The notes beneath the pieces were generated by a model, which saw only the letters and a list, made by a program, of their open reading frames with translations, did not search any database and was not told where the DNA came from. A program made the translations under genes and the position numbers. From NCBI RefSeq assembly GCF_001264245.1, contig NZ_CP011339.1, positions 5,394,001 to 5,458,000 of the forward strand: DNA of 64,000 bases. Reading direction: 5' to 3'. How positions within the stretch are numbered: the first letter of the stretch is position 1; the number at the start of each line of letters is the position of its first letter. This DNA comes from Microcystis panniformis FACHB-1757. Lineage in GTDB: Bacteria; Cyanobacteriota; Cyanobacteriia; Cyanobacteriales; Microcystaceae. This document shows, in pieces, positions 27,939-37,352 of this stretch.

Positions 27939-28829
27939 TTAGCTATAAGCTTGCAGGAACTCTAATAAAATCGGATTAACTATTTCTGGGGCCTCATCCT
28001 GGGGACAGTGGCCTAAACCAGCTAAGGGGATAAACTGTTTTACTGTCGGGAATCGTGCTAATTCTTGGCCCAAGGCCAAGGGTTCCCAGGGATCTTCGCT
28101 ACCCCAAAGCAGAATAGCCGGACAGGGGAGAATCGGCAGCAGGTCTTCTGGCAGCGGGCCGCCAGAATAAGCGGTAAAAGCGAGGAAAACCTTGAACGCT
28201 CCTGGATCTCGGGCGGGTTTTAGGATTATTTCTACTAATTCCTCCGTTACTGCTTCCGAGCGCCGATAAGCTTGCAGGAGAATTTTACGCACTGTCTGGG
28301 GTTTAGCGATCTGTTGGAAGAAAAAAGCCCCAATTGCCTTGTTTTTGAGAATTATTTGGGCAATATCCGCGCCTAAACGACGATACCAGGGTAATTCCCC
28401 CCGTTTTCTTTCGTGCAGTAGTCTGAGGGAACAATTAATCGCCGCTACCCCAAGGACAAAATCGGGATAATCGACGGCAGCCTGCATAATGGCCACGCAA
28501 CCGATGGAATTACCCGCCAAAAAAGCAGGTTCCCCCACCACTTCCCGACAAAAATCGGCAATTTGCGCCCCCCAAGTCTCGAAAGTATAATCGATCTCGT
28601 TTTTTGGTTCGGGTTTGTCGGAACCGCCAAAACCAATTAAATCTAGGGCAAAACAGCGACATTTTTCGCCTAAAACGGGGATATTTTTCCGCCAATGTCC
28701 CCAAGATGCCCCAAATCCATGCACAAGCACGATCGCCGGTCCTGTCTCCCCCGCACTTTGATAGGTGATTTTGAATCCCCGCCAATGCCAAATTTTTGCT
28801 TGTGTCTCTAATCCTAGAATTTGCTGCAT
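27939..28829 (-). CDS. Alpha/beta-fold hydrolase
   Basis: A 296-residue hydrolase with the canonical order: oxyanion motif VLVHGFGASWGHW, DLIGFGGSDKP, nucleophile elbow GNSIGC (serine), acid in LLWGSEDPWEP and histidine in LAGLGHCPQDEAP. Cyanobacterial and plant relatives act on esters such as pheophytin; the substrate here is unknown. The gene is convergent with the preceding one, 6 bp away, and divergent from the AAA ATPase gene. Confidence 0.88.
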   Translation of the reverse strand: MQQILGLETQAKIWHWRGFKITYQSAGETGPAIVLVHGFGASWGHWRKNIPVLGEKCRCFALDLIGFGGSDKPEPKNEIDYTFETWGAQIADFCREVVGEPAFLAGNSIGCVAIMQAAVDYPDFVLGVAAINCSLRLLHERKRGELPWYRRLGADIAQIILKNKAIGAFFFQQIAKPQTVRKILLQAYRRSEAVTEELVEIILKPARDPGAFKVFLAFTAYSGGPLPEDLLPILPCPAILLWGSEDPWEPLALGQELARFPTVKQFIPLAGLGHCPQDEAPEIVNPILLEFLQAYS

Positions 28830-28960
28830 ATTTTTGTTTATCTGTAAAGCATTTGTTGCTTTTCTTAATATATACTGTCAGGTTAAGTGGCGGCTAGGAG
28901 AAGGGACTGGGTTGTTAAAGTTCGATTGGGAGTTAATCATACTATTAAAAAGGGATTTGG

Positions 28961-28966
28961 TATAAT
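28961..28966 (+). promoter_or_regulatory. Candidate -10 box for the PARIS-like pair
   Basis: A perfect TATAAT preceded by TTTGG (GGTATAATAC), about 120 bp before the ATPase gene. No good -35 is visible at the usual distance. Confidence 0.4.
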
Positions 28967-29086
28967 ACAGTGTCTATAGGCGTTTTTTGAAAACGTCTGC
29001 CAAAATTTCTAGCTTCAACGCCTCGATCCTCTCAAGTTATGAGTAGTAGAGTGCGTCTAAGTTTAATCGCTTGCTCCCAGAAAATT

Positions 29087-30442
29087 ATGAGAATTAAACA
29101 AATTACAGTTAAGCATCTTTTTGGCATATTTGACCATACAATTAATCTCAATATGGAGGAAAGAATAACTATTATTCATGGTAAAAATGGCTTTGGGAAA
29201 ACCTCAATACTGCGATTAGTCAATGGCTTTTTTAACTTAAAGTATTCAGATATAAGAGCTATTCCTTTTCAAAAATTTACTATAATTTTTGACGATAACA
29301 GCTTTGTGGATGTTGTCAAAGATTCCACCAGTAAGAATAAAAAAAGTAATGTAAGACCAAAGATTAATTTTAATTTTACTTCCTCCGATCAAAAAGAAAA
29401 ACTGACTTTTTATCCTAATTTACTAGACGGGAAAACAATTTCTTTCCCTCTCAGCATGATAGATGATTTCATACCCGGTTTAGATAGAGTTGGATCAGAA
29501 AAATGGCTCTATACCCCCACAAAAGAAATTATGGATTTAGAAGATATTTATGAACGATTTGGAGAATATTTACCCAAGCAATTCCAGAAAGAATATCCTG
29601 ATTGGTTAAAGAAAATTATAGACTCTATTAATGTTCGTTTTATTGAATCACAACGTCTATTAGATATTTCCAATAGTGCCAAAAATGGCAGAACTATAAG
29701 GATGCCGATGACATTGTACTCTGTGGCCAGCTATTCTGAAGATTTAGCAGAAAATATTCAAACTAAATTAGCAGAGTATGGACAACTATCTCAAACTTTA
29801 GACCGAACCTTTCCAGCGAGAGTTGTACAAAAAAAGGCATCATTGACCGATGATGAACTAAGGGAAAAAATTGATCAACTTGAAAGCGAAAGAAATCAAT
29901 TAATTAGTGCAGGACTATTGAAAAAAGATGAAGATTCTAACTTCCAAGTTAAAGATAGTATTGATGATAGCACCAGAAAGTTATTATCGGTTTATATTGA
30001 GGATGTAGATAAAAAGCTCAATGTATTCAATGACATTTATCCTAAAGTAGAGCTATTTAAAAATATAATTAATAAAAAATATTCTTTCAAAAGTGTTACT
30101 ATTGATCAAAGCAAAGGGTTTATCTTCACTACCCAAGAAGGGGAGGTTTTATCGCCAACAGATTTATCTTCTGGGGAACAGCACGAATTAGTAATTTTAT
30201 ATGAATTGTTATTTAAAGTTAAACCTAATACTTTGATCTTAATTGATGAACCAGAAATGTCACTTCATATTTCATGGCAGCAGGAATTTTTAAAAGACTT
30301 ACAGGAAATCACGAAACTTTCCGGGTTAGATATTTTGATGGCTACCCATTCTCCTGATATTATTAATGATCGTTGGGATTTGACAGTTGAATTAGAGAAA
30401 CCAAAGCAAAAAAGCAAAGATGAGAGAACAGATAACACCTGA
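29087..30442 (+). CDS. AAA15-type ABC ATPase, PARIS AriA-like
   Basis: An OLD/RecF-type ATPase of about 451 residues. Walker A is IIHGKNGFGKTSIL, the ABC signature is LSSGEQHELVIL, Walker B is NTLILIDEPEMSLHISW, and the H-loop is MATHSPDII; a coiled-coil insertion (about residues 260-330) lies between. The next gene encodes a DUF4435/TOPRIM protein and overlaps by 23 bp, the same pairing as AriA-AriB in the PARIS anti-phage system. I chose the ATG at 29087 (MRIKQITVKHLFGIFDH); the ATG at 29039 would add 16 atypical residues. The PARIS assignment is by architecture only. Confidence 0.8.
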   Translation: MRIKQITVKHLFGIFDHTINLNMEERITIIHGKNGFGKTSILRLVNGFFNLKYSDIRAIPFQKFTIIFDDNSFVDVVKDSTSKNKKSNVRPKINFNFTSSDQKEKLTFYPNLLDGKTISFPLSMIDDFIPGLDRVGSEKWLYTPTKEIMDLEDIYERFGEYLPKQFQKEYPDWLKKIIDSINVRFIESQRLLDISNSAKNGRTIRMPMTLYSVASYSEDLAENIQTKLAEYGQLSQTLDRTFPARVVQKKASLTDDELREKIDQLESERNQLISAGLLKKDEDSNFQVKDSIDDSTRKLLSVYIEDVDKKLNVFNDIYPKVELFKNIINKKYSFKSVTIDQSKGFIFTTQEGEVLSPTDLSSGEQHELVILYELLFKVKPNTLILIDEPEMSLHISWQQEFLKDLQEITKLSGLDILMATHSPDIINDRWDLTVELEKPKQKSKDERTDNT

Positions 30443-30957
30443 CAGAATTGCTAATAGCATTCGTTTACTACGCAGCGATCATGAGGGAGTTTTTTTAATT
30501 GTTGAAGGTCATAGCGATAAACTTATTTATGAGCGATTAGTAAACAAGCAAGAGGTTAGGATCACAATTGCCTCTAATAAAAATAATGCTATCAAAGCAT
30601 TATCCATCTTAGAAAAAGAAAATTTTTGCCGAGTTGTTGCTGTTATAGATGCGGATTTTTCGAGAATAGAACAGCAAATTCCCGACAGTAATCATCTCTT
30701 TTTAACCGATGAACATGATTTGGAAATGATGTTAATTAAATCTGCTGCTTTCGATAAATTATTAAAAGAACGAGGAAGTGAAAAAAAATGCAGCTTTTTC
30801 CAAAGATATTAGAGAAACTTTACTAAAGTTAGGGCAGGAAATTGGTAAATTAAGATTGCTATCTCTTAGGAATAAGTTGGATTTAAAGTTTGAAGGATTA
30901 AATTTTAGTAAGTTTATTGACAAAGAGAAGCTGTCAATAAATATTGACGAATTAATT
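30420..30957 (+). pseudogene. DUF4435/TOPRIM protein, AriB-like, frameshifted and truncated
   Basis: The first 120 codons encode a TOPRIM-like core: FLIVEGHSDKLIYERL, VVAVIDADFS and TDEHDLEMML supply the acidic residues. At 30781-30788 a run of eight A (seven would keep frame) leads to an early stop at 30812; the sequence continues in the other frame (AAFSKDIRETLLKLGQEIG and on) until it enters a MITE at 30958. The protein is therefore both frameshifted and missing its C-terminal half. In PARIS, AriB is the toxic effector, so loss would disarm the system while the ATPase frame stays open. Confidence 0.78.
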
Positions 30958-31097
30958 AGGGCTTGCTGAATAAATGTGAAATGTAGGCACTTCATCGGGC
31001 CGCGTCCTGTAGGGGCGAAGCATTCGGGCAATAATTTATCGGTGAAACCGGAGATTTTCTATCCGAATGCTTCGCCCGTACTTTTTCAGCAATCCCT
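30958..31097. mobile_element. MITE family B-type ends, copy 3 (different interior)
   Basis: A 140-bp element with ends AGGGCTTGCTGAATAAA and TTTTTCAGCAATCCCT, like those at 18881 and 20150, but with an unrelated interior that is itself a long hairpin (GGGGCGAAGCATTCGG at about 31013 with CCGAATGCTTCGCCC at about 31063). It interrupts the DUF4435 gene. The following gap (31098-31520) holds no gene I can support; it should carry the ppk1 promoter. Confidence 0.8.
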
Positions 31098-31520
31098 ATA
31101 TACACTAATGATTAATTGGCAATCTAATCATCATCCTTATCAAATATTCTGATTCGGTTTATTGCCTGAACTTGGAAACGCTATATTTAACAAATCGGCT
31201 CGGCTCGACTTTGTGTTATAATCAAAGCTGGGCTTTAAAGACAATATTCTCAGCAAATTATGCCTATTGTTCTTCCTGGCACTCTAATTTCACTGAAAGA
31301 TTAATTTAACCTTGATCTGTCGGGACTGATTTCTTAACCTGTTAATAAATTGATTTTTTCCCCAGTCAGGCTAGAATCAGTAGGATTAGCATCCAAGATA
31401 ATCGGGGTAACTTTGGTTAATCTGGGGCAGTGTAGCCTAAAAAAACGCCAAAAATAGTCAAATTTAGACTTGAGTGGCTTCTTACTAACTGTTTAATCTA
31501 TTATTTAGGTATTAGACTCT

Positions 31521-33689
31521 ATGACTAAAGCTCCTACCGTAACTTCTGCAATCGATCTTAAAGATTCGCAATATTACTTTAACCGAGAATTAAGCTGGTT
31601 AGAATTTAATCGTCGTGTGCTTTATGAAGCACTTGATCCTCGGACTCCTCTACTGGAAAGATTAAAATTTACCGCCATTTTTTGTGCCAATCTCGACGAA
31701 TTTTTTATGGTACGGGTGGCAGTGCTTAAACAACAAGTAGAGGCAAATGTAGCCGTTTTAAGTGCCGATGGCCGGACTGCCTCGGAACAGCTAACCGAGA
31801 TCAGTAAACGTCTGCGTCCCCTTGTGCAACAGCAGGATCGTCTTTTTGAACACACCCTAAAAAATCTCTTAGTGGAACAGGGAATTCATCTGATTAACTA
31901 TGTAGATTTACATCAAGAACAGCGCAATTATCTCCACGATTACTTTGAACAAAATATTTTCCCCGTTTTAACTCCCCTAGCGGTGGATCCTAGTCATCCT
32001 TTTCCCTATATTTCTAATCTTAGTCTCAATTTAGCCGTAGTCGTTCGCGATCCCGATACCGATAAAGAACTATTTGCCAGGGTGAAAGTGCCGCAGGTTT
32101 TCCCCCGTTTTCTGGCATTATCAAAAGAATTACGCCACCAAGACGGAAAAGCTTCGATTTGGACGGGAGTACCCCTTGAACAGGTGGTAATGCACAATTT
32201 AGAGGCACTTTTCCCCGGCATGATCATTCAAGAATGTTATCCTTTTCGGGTGACGCGCAATGCTGACATCTCCGTCGAAGAAGATGAGGCCGATGATTTA
32301 TTATTAGCGATCGAGGAAGAAGTACGCAAGCGCCGCATCGGTAAATCGGCAGTACGTCTGGAAATTCACAGTTCTACTCCTAGCAATATTAAAGACCGGA
32401 TCATGCGCGATCTGGGACTTGAGGAGATCGATGTTTACGATGTGGATGGACTGCTAGGACACAAAGATTTATTTTATTTTCTGTCCTTACCCTGTCCCGA
32501 ACTGAAAGATCCGCCGTGGAATCCTGTCACCCCACCGGTTTTACAGGGATTGCGAGAAATAGTTGACGGTAACGAAGACGGGATCCTAGAACAGGATGGC
32601 GAAGATATTTTTACTTTAATTCGCAATAACGATATTCTCGTTCATCACCCCTACCATTCCTTTAGTGCCTCAGTACAACAGTTTATCGCCCAGGCGGCCC
32701 ATGATGCCCATGTTTTAGCGATTAAAATGACTTTGTATCGTACTTCCGGAGATTCCCCGATTGTCAATTCCCTGATTGCAGCGGCGGAAAATGGTAAACA
32801 GGTAGCGGCGTTAGTGGAACTAAAAGCACGCTTTGATGAGGAAAATAACATTAGTTGGGCGAAAAAGCTCGAACAAGCCGGAGTTCACGTTGTTTATGGC
32901 TTAGTTGGTCTAAAAACCCACACAAAAGTGGTTCTCGTGGTCAGAAAAGAAGGGGATAAAATCCGTCGTTATTTCCATATTGGCACGGGCAATTATAACC
33001 CAAAAACAGCTAAATTATACACTGATTTGGGTTTACTTAGCTGTCGCGAGGATTTGGGGGCAGATATCACCGATTTATTTAACTTTCTGACTGGATACTC
33101 CCGTCAGCAATCCTATCGCAAACTTTTAATTGCTCCAGTGAGTTTGCGAAAACGGATGTTAGCAATGATCGATCGCGAGGCCAAAAACTGTAAAAATGGC
33201 GGTACGGGGCGCATTGTCGCAAAAATGAACGCTCTTGTCGATAAACCGATTATAGAAGCTTTATACGCCGCTTCTCGTGCTGGTGTGCAGATTGACTTAA
33301 TTATTCGCGGCATCTGTTGTTTACGACCCGGATTGCCAGAAATAAGCGAAAATATCCGAGTAATTAGCATTATCGGCCGCTTTTTGGAACATTCCCGCAT
33401 TTTTTACTTCTACAATGGTGGTCAGGAGGAGGTTTATATTGGTAGCGCCGATTGGATGACGCGGAACCTGACTCGTCGCGTGGAAGCAGTGACACCTATC
33501 GATGAACCAGCGATCGCCAAGGAACTAGAAGAAATTCTCGGCATTATGTTGTCAGATAACCGACAAGCATGGGAATTACAATCCGATGGCAGTTATATTC
33601 AGCGTCGTGCTGACAATGAGGGACAGGAAAGCAGTACCCATGTAATTTTAATGGACAAGGCCCTTAAATCTGCGGGTATTAGTCCATAG
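31521..33689 (+). CDS. ppk1: Polyphosphate kinase 1
   Basis: PPK1 reversibly polymerises the terminal phosphate of ATP into polyphosphate, a phosphate and energy store. The 722-residue length is standard. The N-terminal domain has YFNRELSWLEFNRRVL and NLDEFFMVRVA; the catalytic part has KMTLYRTSGDSPIV and FHIGTGNYNPKTAKLYTDLG with the autophosphorylated histidine near residue 487, and LEHSRIFYFYNGG with a second histidine near 624. The start is the ATG at 31521. It is a single-gene unit. Confidence 0.97.
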   Translation: MTKAPTVTSAIDLKDSQYYFNRELSWLEFNRRVLYEALDPRTPLLERLKFTAIFCANLDEFFMVRVAVLKQQVEANVAVLSADGRTASEQLTEISKRLRPLVQQQDRLFEHTLKNLLVEQGIHLINYVDLHQEQRNYLHDYFEQNIFPVLTPLAVDPSHPFPYISNLSLNLAVVVRDPDTDKELFARVKVPQVFPRFLALSKELRHQDGKASIWTGVPLEQVVMHNLEALFPGMIIQECYPFRVTRNADISVEEDEADDLLLAIEEEVRKRRIGKSAVRLEIHSSTPSNIKDRIMRDLGLEEIDVYDVDGLLGHKDLFYFLSLPCPELKDPPWNPVTPPVLQGLREIVDGNEDGILEQDGEDIFTLIRNNDILVHHPYHSFSASVQQFIAQAAHDAHVLAIKMTLYRTSGDSPIVNSLIAAAENGKQVAALVELKARFDEENNISWAKKLEQAGVHVVYGLVGLKTHTKVVLVVRKEGDKIRRYFHIGTGNYNPKTAKLYTDLGLLSCREDLGADITDLFNFLTGYSRQQSYRKLLIAPVSLRKRMLAMIDREAKNCKNGGTGRIVAKMNALVDKPIIEALYAASRAGVQIDLIIRGICCLRPGLPEISENIRVISIIGRFLEHSRIFYFYNGGQEEVYIGSADWMTRNLTRRVEAVTPIDEPAIAKELEEILGIMLSDNRQAWELQSDGSYIQRRADNEGQESSTHVILMDKALKSAGISP

Positions 33690-33848
33690 GAACAGTGATC
33701 AGTTATCAGTGGGTAAGTTGTCAGTGATCAGATGTGCTACTAAATCTGGTTATTAAAAACTGATTATCTATTGCTCCTTTTGCCTATTGCCTATTGCCTT
33801 TTGCCCGTCCTGATATGTAGCCTATACTCAACGGATTTAGTATGACTA

Positions 33849-33917
33849 ACTGGTTGAGAGGTTAAACCATCTCAAAAGCTGAGAGCAAGCATCTTGATCT
33901 GTATTTTCTCAACCAGT
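33849..33917. terminator. Long-loop inverted repeat between ppk1 and flv3
   Basis: ACTGGTTGAGA (33849-33859) and its exact complement (33907-33917) bracket 47 bases, just past the 3' end of the minus-strand flv3 gene and 160 bp past ppk1. It may act as a terminator or be a small element's ends. Upstream, 33693-33725 has heptamer units and 33775-33805 a GCCTATT repeat. Confidence 0.4.
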
Positions 33918-33934
33918 CAAATCAAGCAAAAATC

Positions 33935-35659
33935 CTAATAATAATTACCGACTTTGCGATGGTGAACGGCCGTTAAACTATCAGGTTTAGAAACGCGACC
34001 ATCGGCAACTTTATTGTAAACAATCCAGTGGTCAGCACATTCCATGCGACTAACTACCTCACATTCTAAATAAGCGAGAGCATCGGCTAAAATTGGGGAA
34101 CCATTATTAGCGGTGCGAGTATTGACTCCTGCAAAACGATCTTCCCCAGGTCCGAAACGTTTTAAAAAGTGTTTCATCAGGGTTTGATAATTGCCTTCTT
34201 CCAGAATGTTTAAAATGAATTGATCCCCCACTTGCATTAAAGACTCGATCGCCCGATCTTTAGCCACAGCAACGGTAAAACCGGGAGGATCAAAACTTGC
34301 TTGCGTCACCCAAGAAGCGACCATTGCCCCGCTTCTGTCTCCTTTCTTGGTGGTAATAATATATAAACCACCGCTAATCCGTCCGATGGCTTTATCGAGG
34401 TCAGTATCGAGGGATTTTCTTTGTTTAACTTTTACCTCTTGGGTTAATAGTTGTCCCATGTCTGTACCCGCTTCTTCACAGCGTTGATAGAGACTCTCGT
34501 TAGGAGTTTCTGTGCTACGAATGGGATCAAAAGCTTTGGTTAAACCAACTTCACGAAACTTATTAAATAGAGGTAAAATTGATTCATCATCACCCCCTTG
34601 AGATTCAAACATTCCGATATATTGTTTGGGGTTAACCGAGGCGAGAATTGTGCCTAAATTAACCGTAATTTCTTGGGCATTAATACCAGAAACGGGGGGA
34701 GTACCGATGACGATTCCCACCGCAGAAGAAGCTAATTCTTTTACCTCTTGGGGATCGGCGGATTTCAGGTCTAAAGTTTCTACAGCCAAACCAGTTTTAG
34801 TAATACCTTTAGCAATCGATTGACAGAGGCGATCGCTATAACCATAATCGGAAATATAGAAGACAGCGACGGTTTTTTCTGCCTTAGTTTGTGCCTGACT
34901 CCAATCACGATAATGGGTCAATAATTCAGTAACATTATGTTTTAATAACGGTCCATGACCATTAGCCACGAGATTAATATTACCTAGGGGTTCCATCCGT
35001 TTCATCGCCGCTAGTACGGAACGAGCATTAGGAGCCATTAAACATTCATAATAGAAGCGATAATCTGGTTCAATAGCACTTAACTGCTCATCGTAGAGAT
35101 CATCGGAACAGTAGTGCATTCCGAAGGCATCACAGGTAAATAAAATTCCCGAACCGTGATCGTAGGTAAAAATAGTATCGGGCCAGTGTAAATTAGGAGC
35201 GTTAACAAATTCGAGAATGTGACCATTGCCTAGGTCTAACTGATCACCATTTTTGACCAGTTGACGCTGAAAAGGATGATGAACTAAATTCTCTAAAAAC
35301 TGAATTGCTACTTTCGAACCAACGACGGTAATATTGGGAGCGAGTTCCAATATATCTCTGACTAACCCACTGTGATCGGGTTCGGTATGACTGATAATTA
35401 AATAATCGATTTCTTGCGGGTTAATTAATCCGTTGAGACTATCAAAATATAGTTGACGGAATTTTTCGTGAGAGGTATCCACAAGGGCGATTTTTTCCCC
35501 ACGAATCAGATAGGAGTTATAAGTCGTCCCGTTTTGTAATCCGAATTCAATATCGAAGCGATCGCGATCCCAATCGAGGGAACGAATAGCGGTGATGTCT
35601 GCGGTGAGATTGGCCACCTGCACGGTAAGACGTTTTGTTTTGACTGGTGTAGCAACCAT
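33935..35659 (-). CDS. flv3: Flavodiiron (diflavin) protein, Flv3 type
   Basis: Cyanobacterial flavodiiron proteins reduce O2 to water with electrons from photosystem I, protecting it under changing light. Order in this 574-residue protein: metallo-beta-lactamase-like diiron domain with canonical ligands (HTEPDH near residue 91, TCDAFGMHYCSDD, NGHGPLLKH), flavodoxin domain (VAVFYISDYGYSDRL) and C-terminal flavin reductase domain (GGLYIITTKKGDRSGAMVAS). Canonical ligands point to Flv3 or Flv4; the absence of flv2/flv4 operon neighbours favours Flv3. Confidence 0.9.
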   Translation of the reverse strand: MVATPVKTKRLTVQVANLTADITAIRSLDWDRDRFDIEFGLQNGTTYNSYLIRGEKIALVDTSHEKFRQLYFDSLNGLINPQEIDYLIISHTEPDHSGLVRDILELAPNITVVGSKVAIQFLENLVHHPFQRQLVKNGDQLDLGNGHILEFVNAPNLHWPDTIFTYDHGSGILFTCDAFGMHYCSDDLYDEQLSAIEPDYRFYYECLMAPNARSVLAAMKRMEPLGNINLVANGHGPLLKHNVTELLTHYRDWSQAQTKAEKTVAVFYISDYGYSDRLCQSIAKGITKTGLAVETLDLKSADPQEVKELASSAVGIVIGTPPVSGINAQEITVNLGTILASVNPKQYIGMFESQGGDDESILPLFNKFREVGLTKAFDPIRSTETPNESLYQRCEEAGTDMGQLLTQEVKVKQRKSLDTDLDKAIGRISGGLYIITTKKGDRSGAMVASWVTQASFDPPGFTVAVAKDRAIESLMQVGDQFILNILEEGNYQTLMKHFLKRFGPGEDRFAGVNTRTANNGSPILADALAYLECEVVSRMECADHWIVYNKVADGRVSKPDSLTAVHHRKVGNYY

Positions 35660-35752
35660 CGAACCCCTCCTTATTGTTAAGTTTTTTATACTTTGTCTCT
35701 ATTGTGCCACGAGGAAATAAGGTATGGGGATTTATTTTCCCATAATTACTGA

Positions 35753-35866
35753 TAAGTAGGGAGGCACAATTATTTGTAGGATGGGTTAGCGGTAGCGCAA
35801 CATGATCTGGCGTTGGGTTTCATGCTTCAACCGTTCGGCAAAAGCTCACGGCCGAAGCCCAACCTA
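35753..35866 (+). repeat. Dispersed repeat, copy 2 (inverse of 2330-2425)
   Basis: Shares GGAGGCACAATTATTTGTAG, GGATGGGTTAGCGGTAGCG and TTGGGTTTCATGCTTCAAC with the earlier copy in opposite orientation, plus an extra inverted block (GGTTGGGC...GCCCAACC type). No ORF. It lies in the 35660-36200 gap upstream of flv3. Confidence 0.7.
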
Positions 35867-35967
35867 CGTTCTGATAACAGTTATCTTAATGCTCAGGTGG
35901 GAGTCGATCGTCGATAGCGAATTAGCTTATACTTCATCTTTATGAGAAACGCTCTCTAGGGATCTGT

Positions 35968-36045
35968 GTGGGGAAATGGCTGTTATACACTCGAGTCAAG
36001 TTAAATTGGACAACTAGCGATCGCTTTTCGGCGGAAACAGGGAAT
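35968..36045 (+). repeat. About 75-bp repeat shared with the murJ upstream region
   Basis: GTGGGGAAATGGCTGTTATACACT and the following bases to TTTTCGGCGG match 58645-58720 with few differences. Here it is intergenic and noncoding, which argues that its copy in front of murJ is also noncoding. Confidence 0.75.
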
Positions 36046-36200
36046 TAGACAAGAAATGCTAATAAGCTAAGACGCATTTAAACCGCTTATTCTTAGATTA
36101 GCAGCCAGATTCAGACAAGAAAGGCTCATGTGCCTTGCCTACACTCTATTACTTGTCTTAGATGTCTGTATAATTTGCTATATTTTTAGATGAGCTTATC

Positions 36201-36356
36201 ATGATTTCCCGATCCAATCCACCCAGTAAAGTTACTTTAGAATTTGGGTTACAAGTTGAGGGTAAAACGGTGATTCCTTTGCTGACAAAAGATTCAGCAC
36301 AAGCTAATATTAAAGTTGCTATTGAATGGCAATTTAACCAAGATAAGGGAGGTTAG
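36201..36356 (+). pseudogene. Truncated Trypco1-like gene
   Basis: Fifty-one codons reading SNPPSKVTLEFGLQVEGK and onwards, nearly identical to the last 45 residues of the intact gene at 37353-37703. The first 65 residues are missing. It sits one base before a Uma2 gene exactly as the intact copy does, so it is the stump of a duplicated operon front. Confidence 0.8.
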
Positions 36357-36357
36357 T

Positions 36358-36945
36358 ATGCAAGTTCAAATCGAAAAACGCTATTACACACCTGAAGAAT
36401 ACTGTCAGCTAGAAGAAACAGCAGAATACAAAAATGAATATCTAGATGGAGATATTATTCCTATGACGGGAGCAACAATCAATCATAATCTGATTGCTGG
36501 TAATTTTTATAAAAATTTTCCGACTAAGATTAACAATCAAGATTATTGGGCTTTTATGAGTGATGTACGGTTATGGATGCCAAGATATCGCTTTTATACT
36601 TATCCTGATGTCATGGTGATTAAAGACAAACCATTATATGAAGGAAAAGGCACAAACACTGTAACTAATGCGTTAATCGTTGTCGAGGGTTTATCGAAAT
36701 CAACTAGAGATTATGACCGTACTGATAAGTTTAAGTTTTATCGCTCAATTCCTGAGTTTAAAGAATATATTTTGATTGATCAATACCGTTATTATGTTGA
36801 GCAGTTTTATCAACAAAATAATGGGGAGTGGTTGTTTAAAGCCTCTGAATCAGACAAAGATGCTTTAAGGTTTCATTCTGTGGATTTTCAAATGTCATTG
36901 CAGGATATTTATCAACGCATTGATTTTAATTTAAGTGAAGAATAA
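36358..36945 (+). CDS. Uma2-family endonuclease, upstream copy
   Basis: A 195-residue protein of the Uma2/DUF820 family (PD-(D/E)XK fold), very abundant in cyanobacteria. The family pattern is visible: NEYLDGDIIPMTGA, TYPDVMVIKD, ALIVVEGLSKST and DKFKFYRSIPEFKEYILID; the D, E and K of the predicted active site are in the last three. It is about 95 percent identical to 37705-38292; one change (VEGLS for VEVLS) lies next to the presumed active-site glutamate. The ATG at 36358 follows the previous stop by one base. Targets are unknown. Confidence 0.88.
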   Translation: MQVQIEKRYYTPEEYCQLEETAEYKNEYLDGDIIPMTGATINHNLIAGNFYKNFPTKINNQDYWAFMSDVRLWMPRYRFYTYPDVMVIKDKPLYEGKGTNTVTNALIVVEGLSKSTRDYDRTDKFKFYRSIPEFKEYILIDQYRYYVEQFYQQNNGEWLFKASESDKDALRFHSVDFQMSLQDIYQRIDFNLSEE

Positions 36946-36946
36946 T

Positions 36947-37130
36947 GGTTCTTTGGTTTGTCTTATGCAACGGACAGGATTATAAGAGATGAAACCCTTA
37001 TAGAGAAAAACATTTGGTGATTTTTGTCAATTGTTTCTGATCTAGAGCGAACTAATTAATTAAATCTCTTGCCAGATAAGGATTTAGTTGATCTATGCAA
37101 CCCCATTGAAATACCAAGTAACGAAGAACC
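36947..37130 (+). repeat. Direct repeat R, copy 1 (after the broken unit)
   Basis: 184 bp closely matching 44317-44504 in the same orientation (GGTTCTTTGGTTTGTCTTAT, GATCTAGAGCGAACTAATTA, and so on). It contains scraps of reading frame (LLPDKDLVDLC) with stops, so it may be an old gene tail. It follows the Uma2 copy here and the HEAT gene at the other site. The remainder of 36946-37352 shows nothing I can support as a gene. Confidence 0.85.
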
Positions 37131-37352
37131 ATATATCTTAGCGAATTTTTCAAGCTAGGGCTTGCTACCTTGTAACCTGATATGGGAATTGATGACGCTC
37201 GGCGATTTGCGCCTGGAGAGGTAATACTTCTCCCTCTACATTTATGCTACCCCAGGAGAGTCCTCCCATAGAATCAATACTAATGGCTACTTGACAACCA
37301 CCTCCTGAACGGTTACGATTAACATTTATGCAAAAATTAAGGTGAGGATAAA

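Noticed and set aside
31098..31520. Region after the MITE searched for the missing end of the DUF4435 gene
   Set aside because: One frame reads about 12 codons (LMINWQSNHHPYQIF) and then stops; too little to claim as the lost C-terminus.
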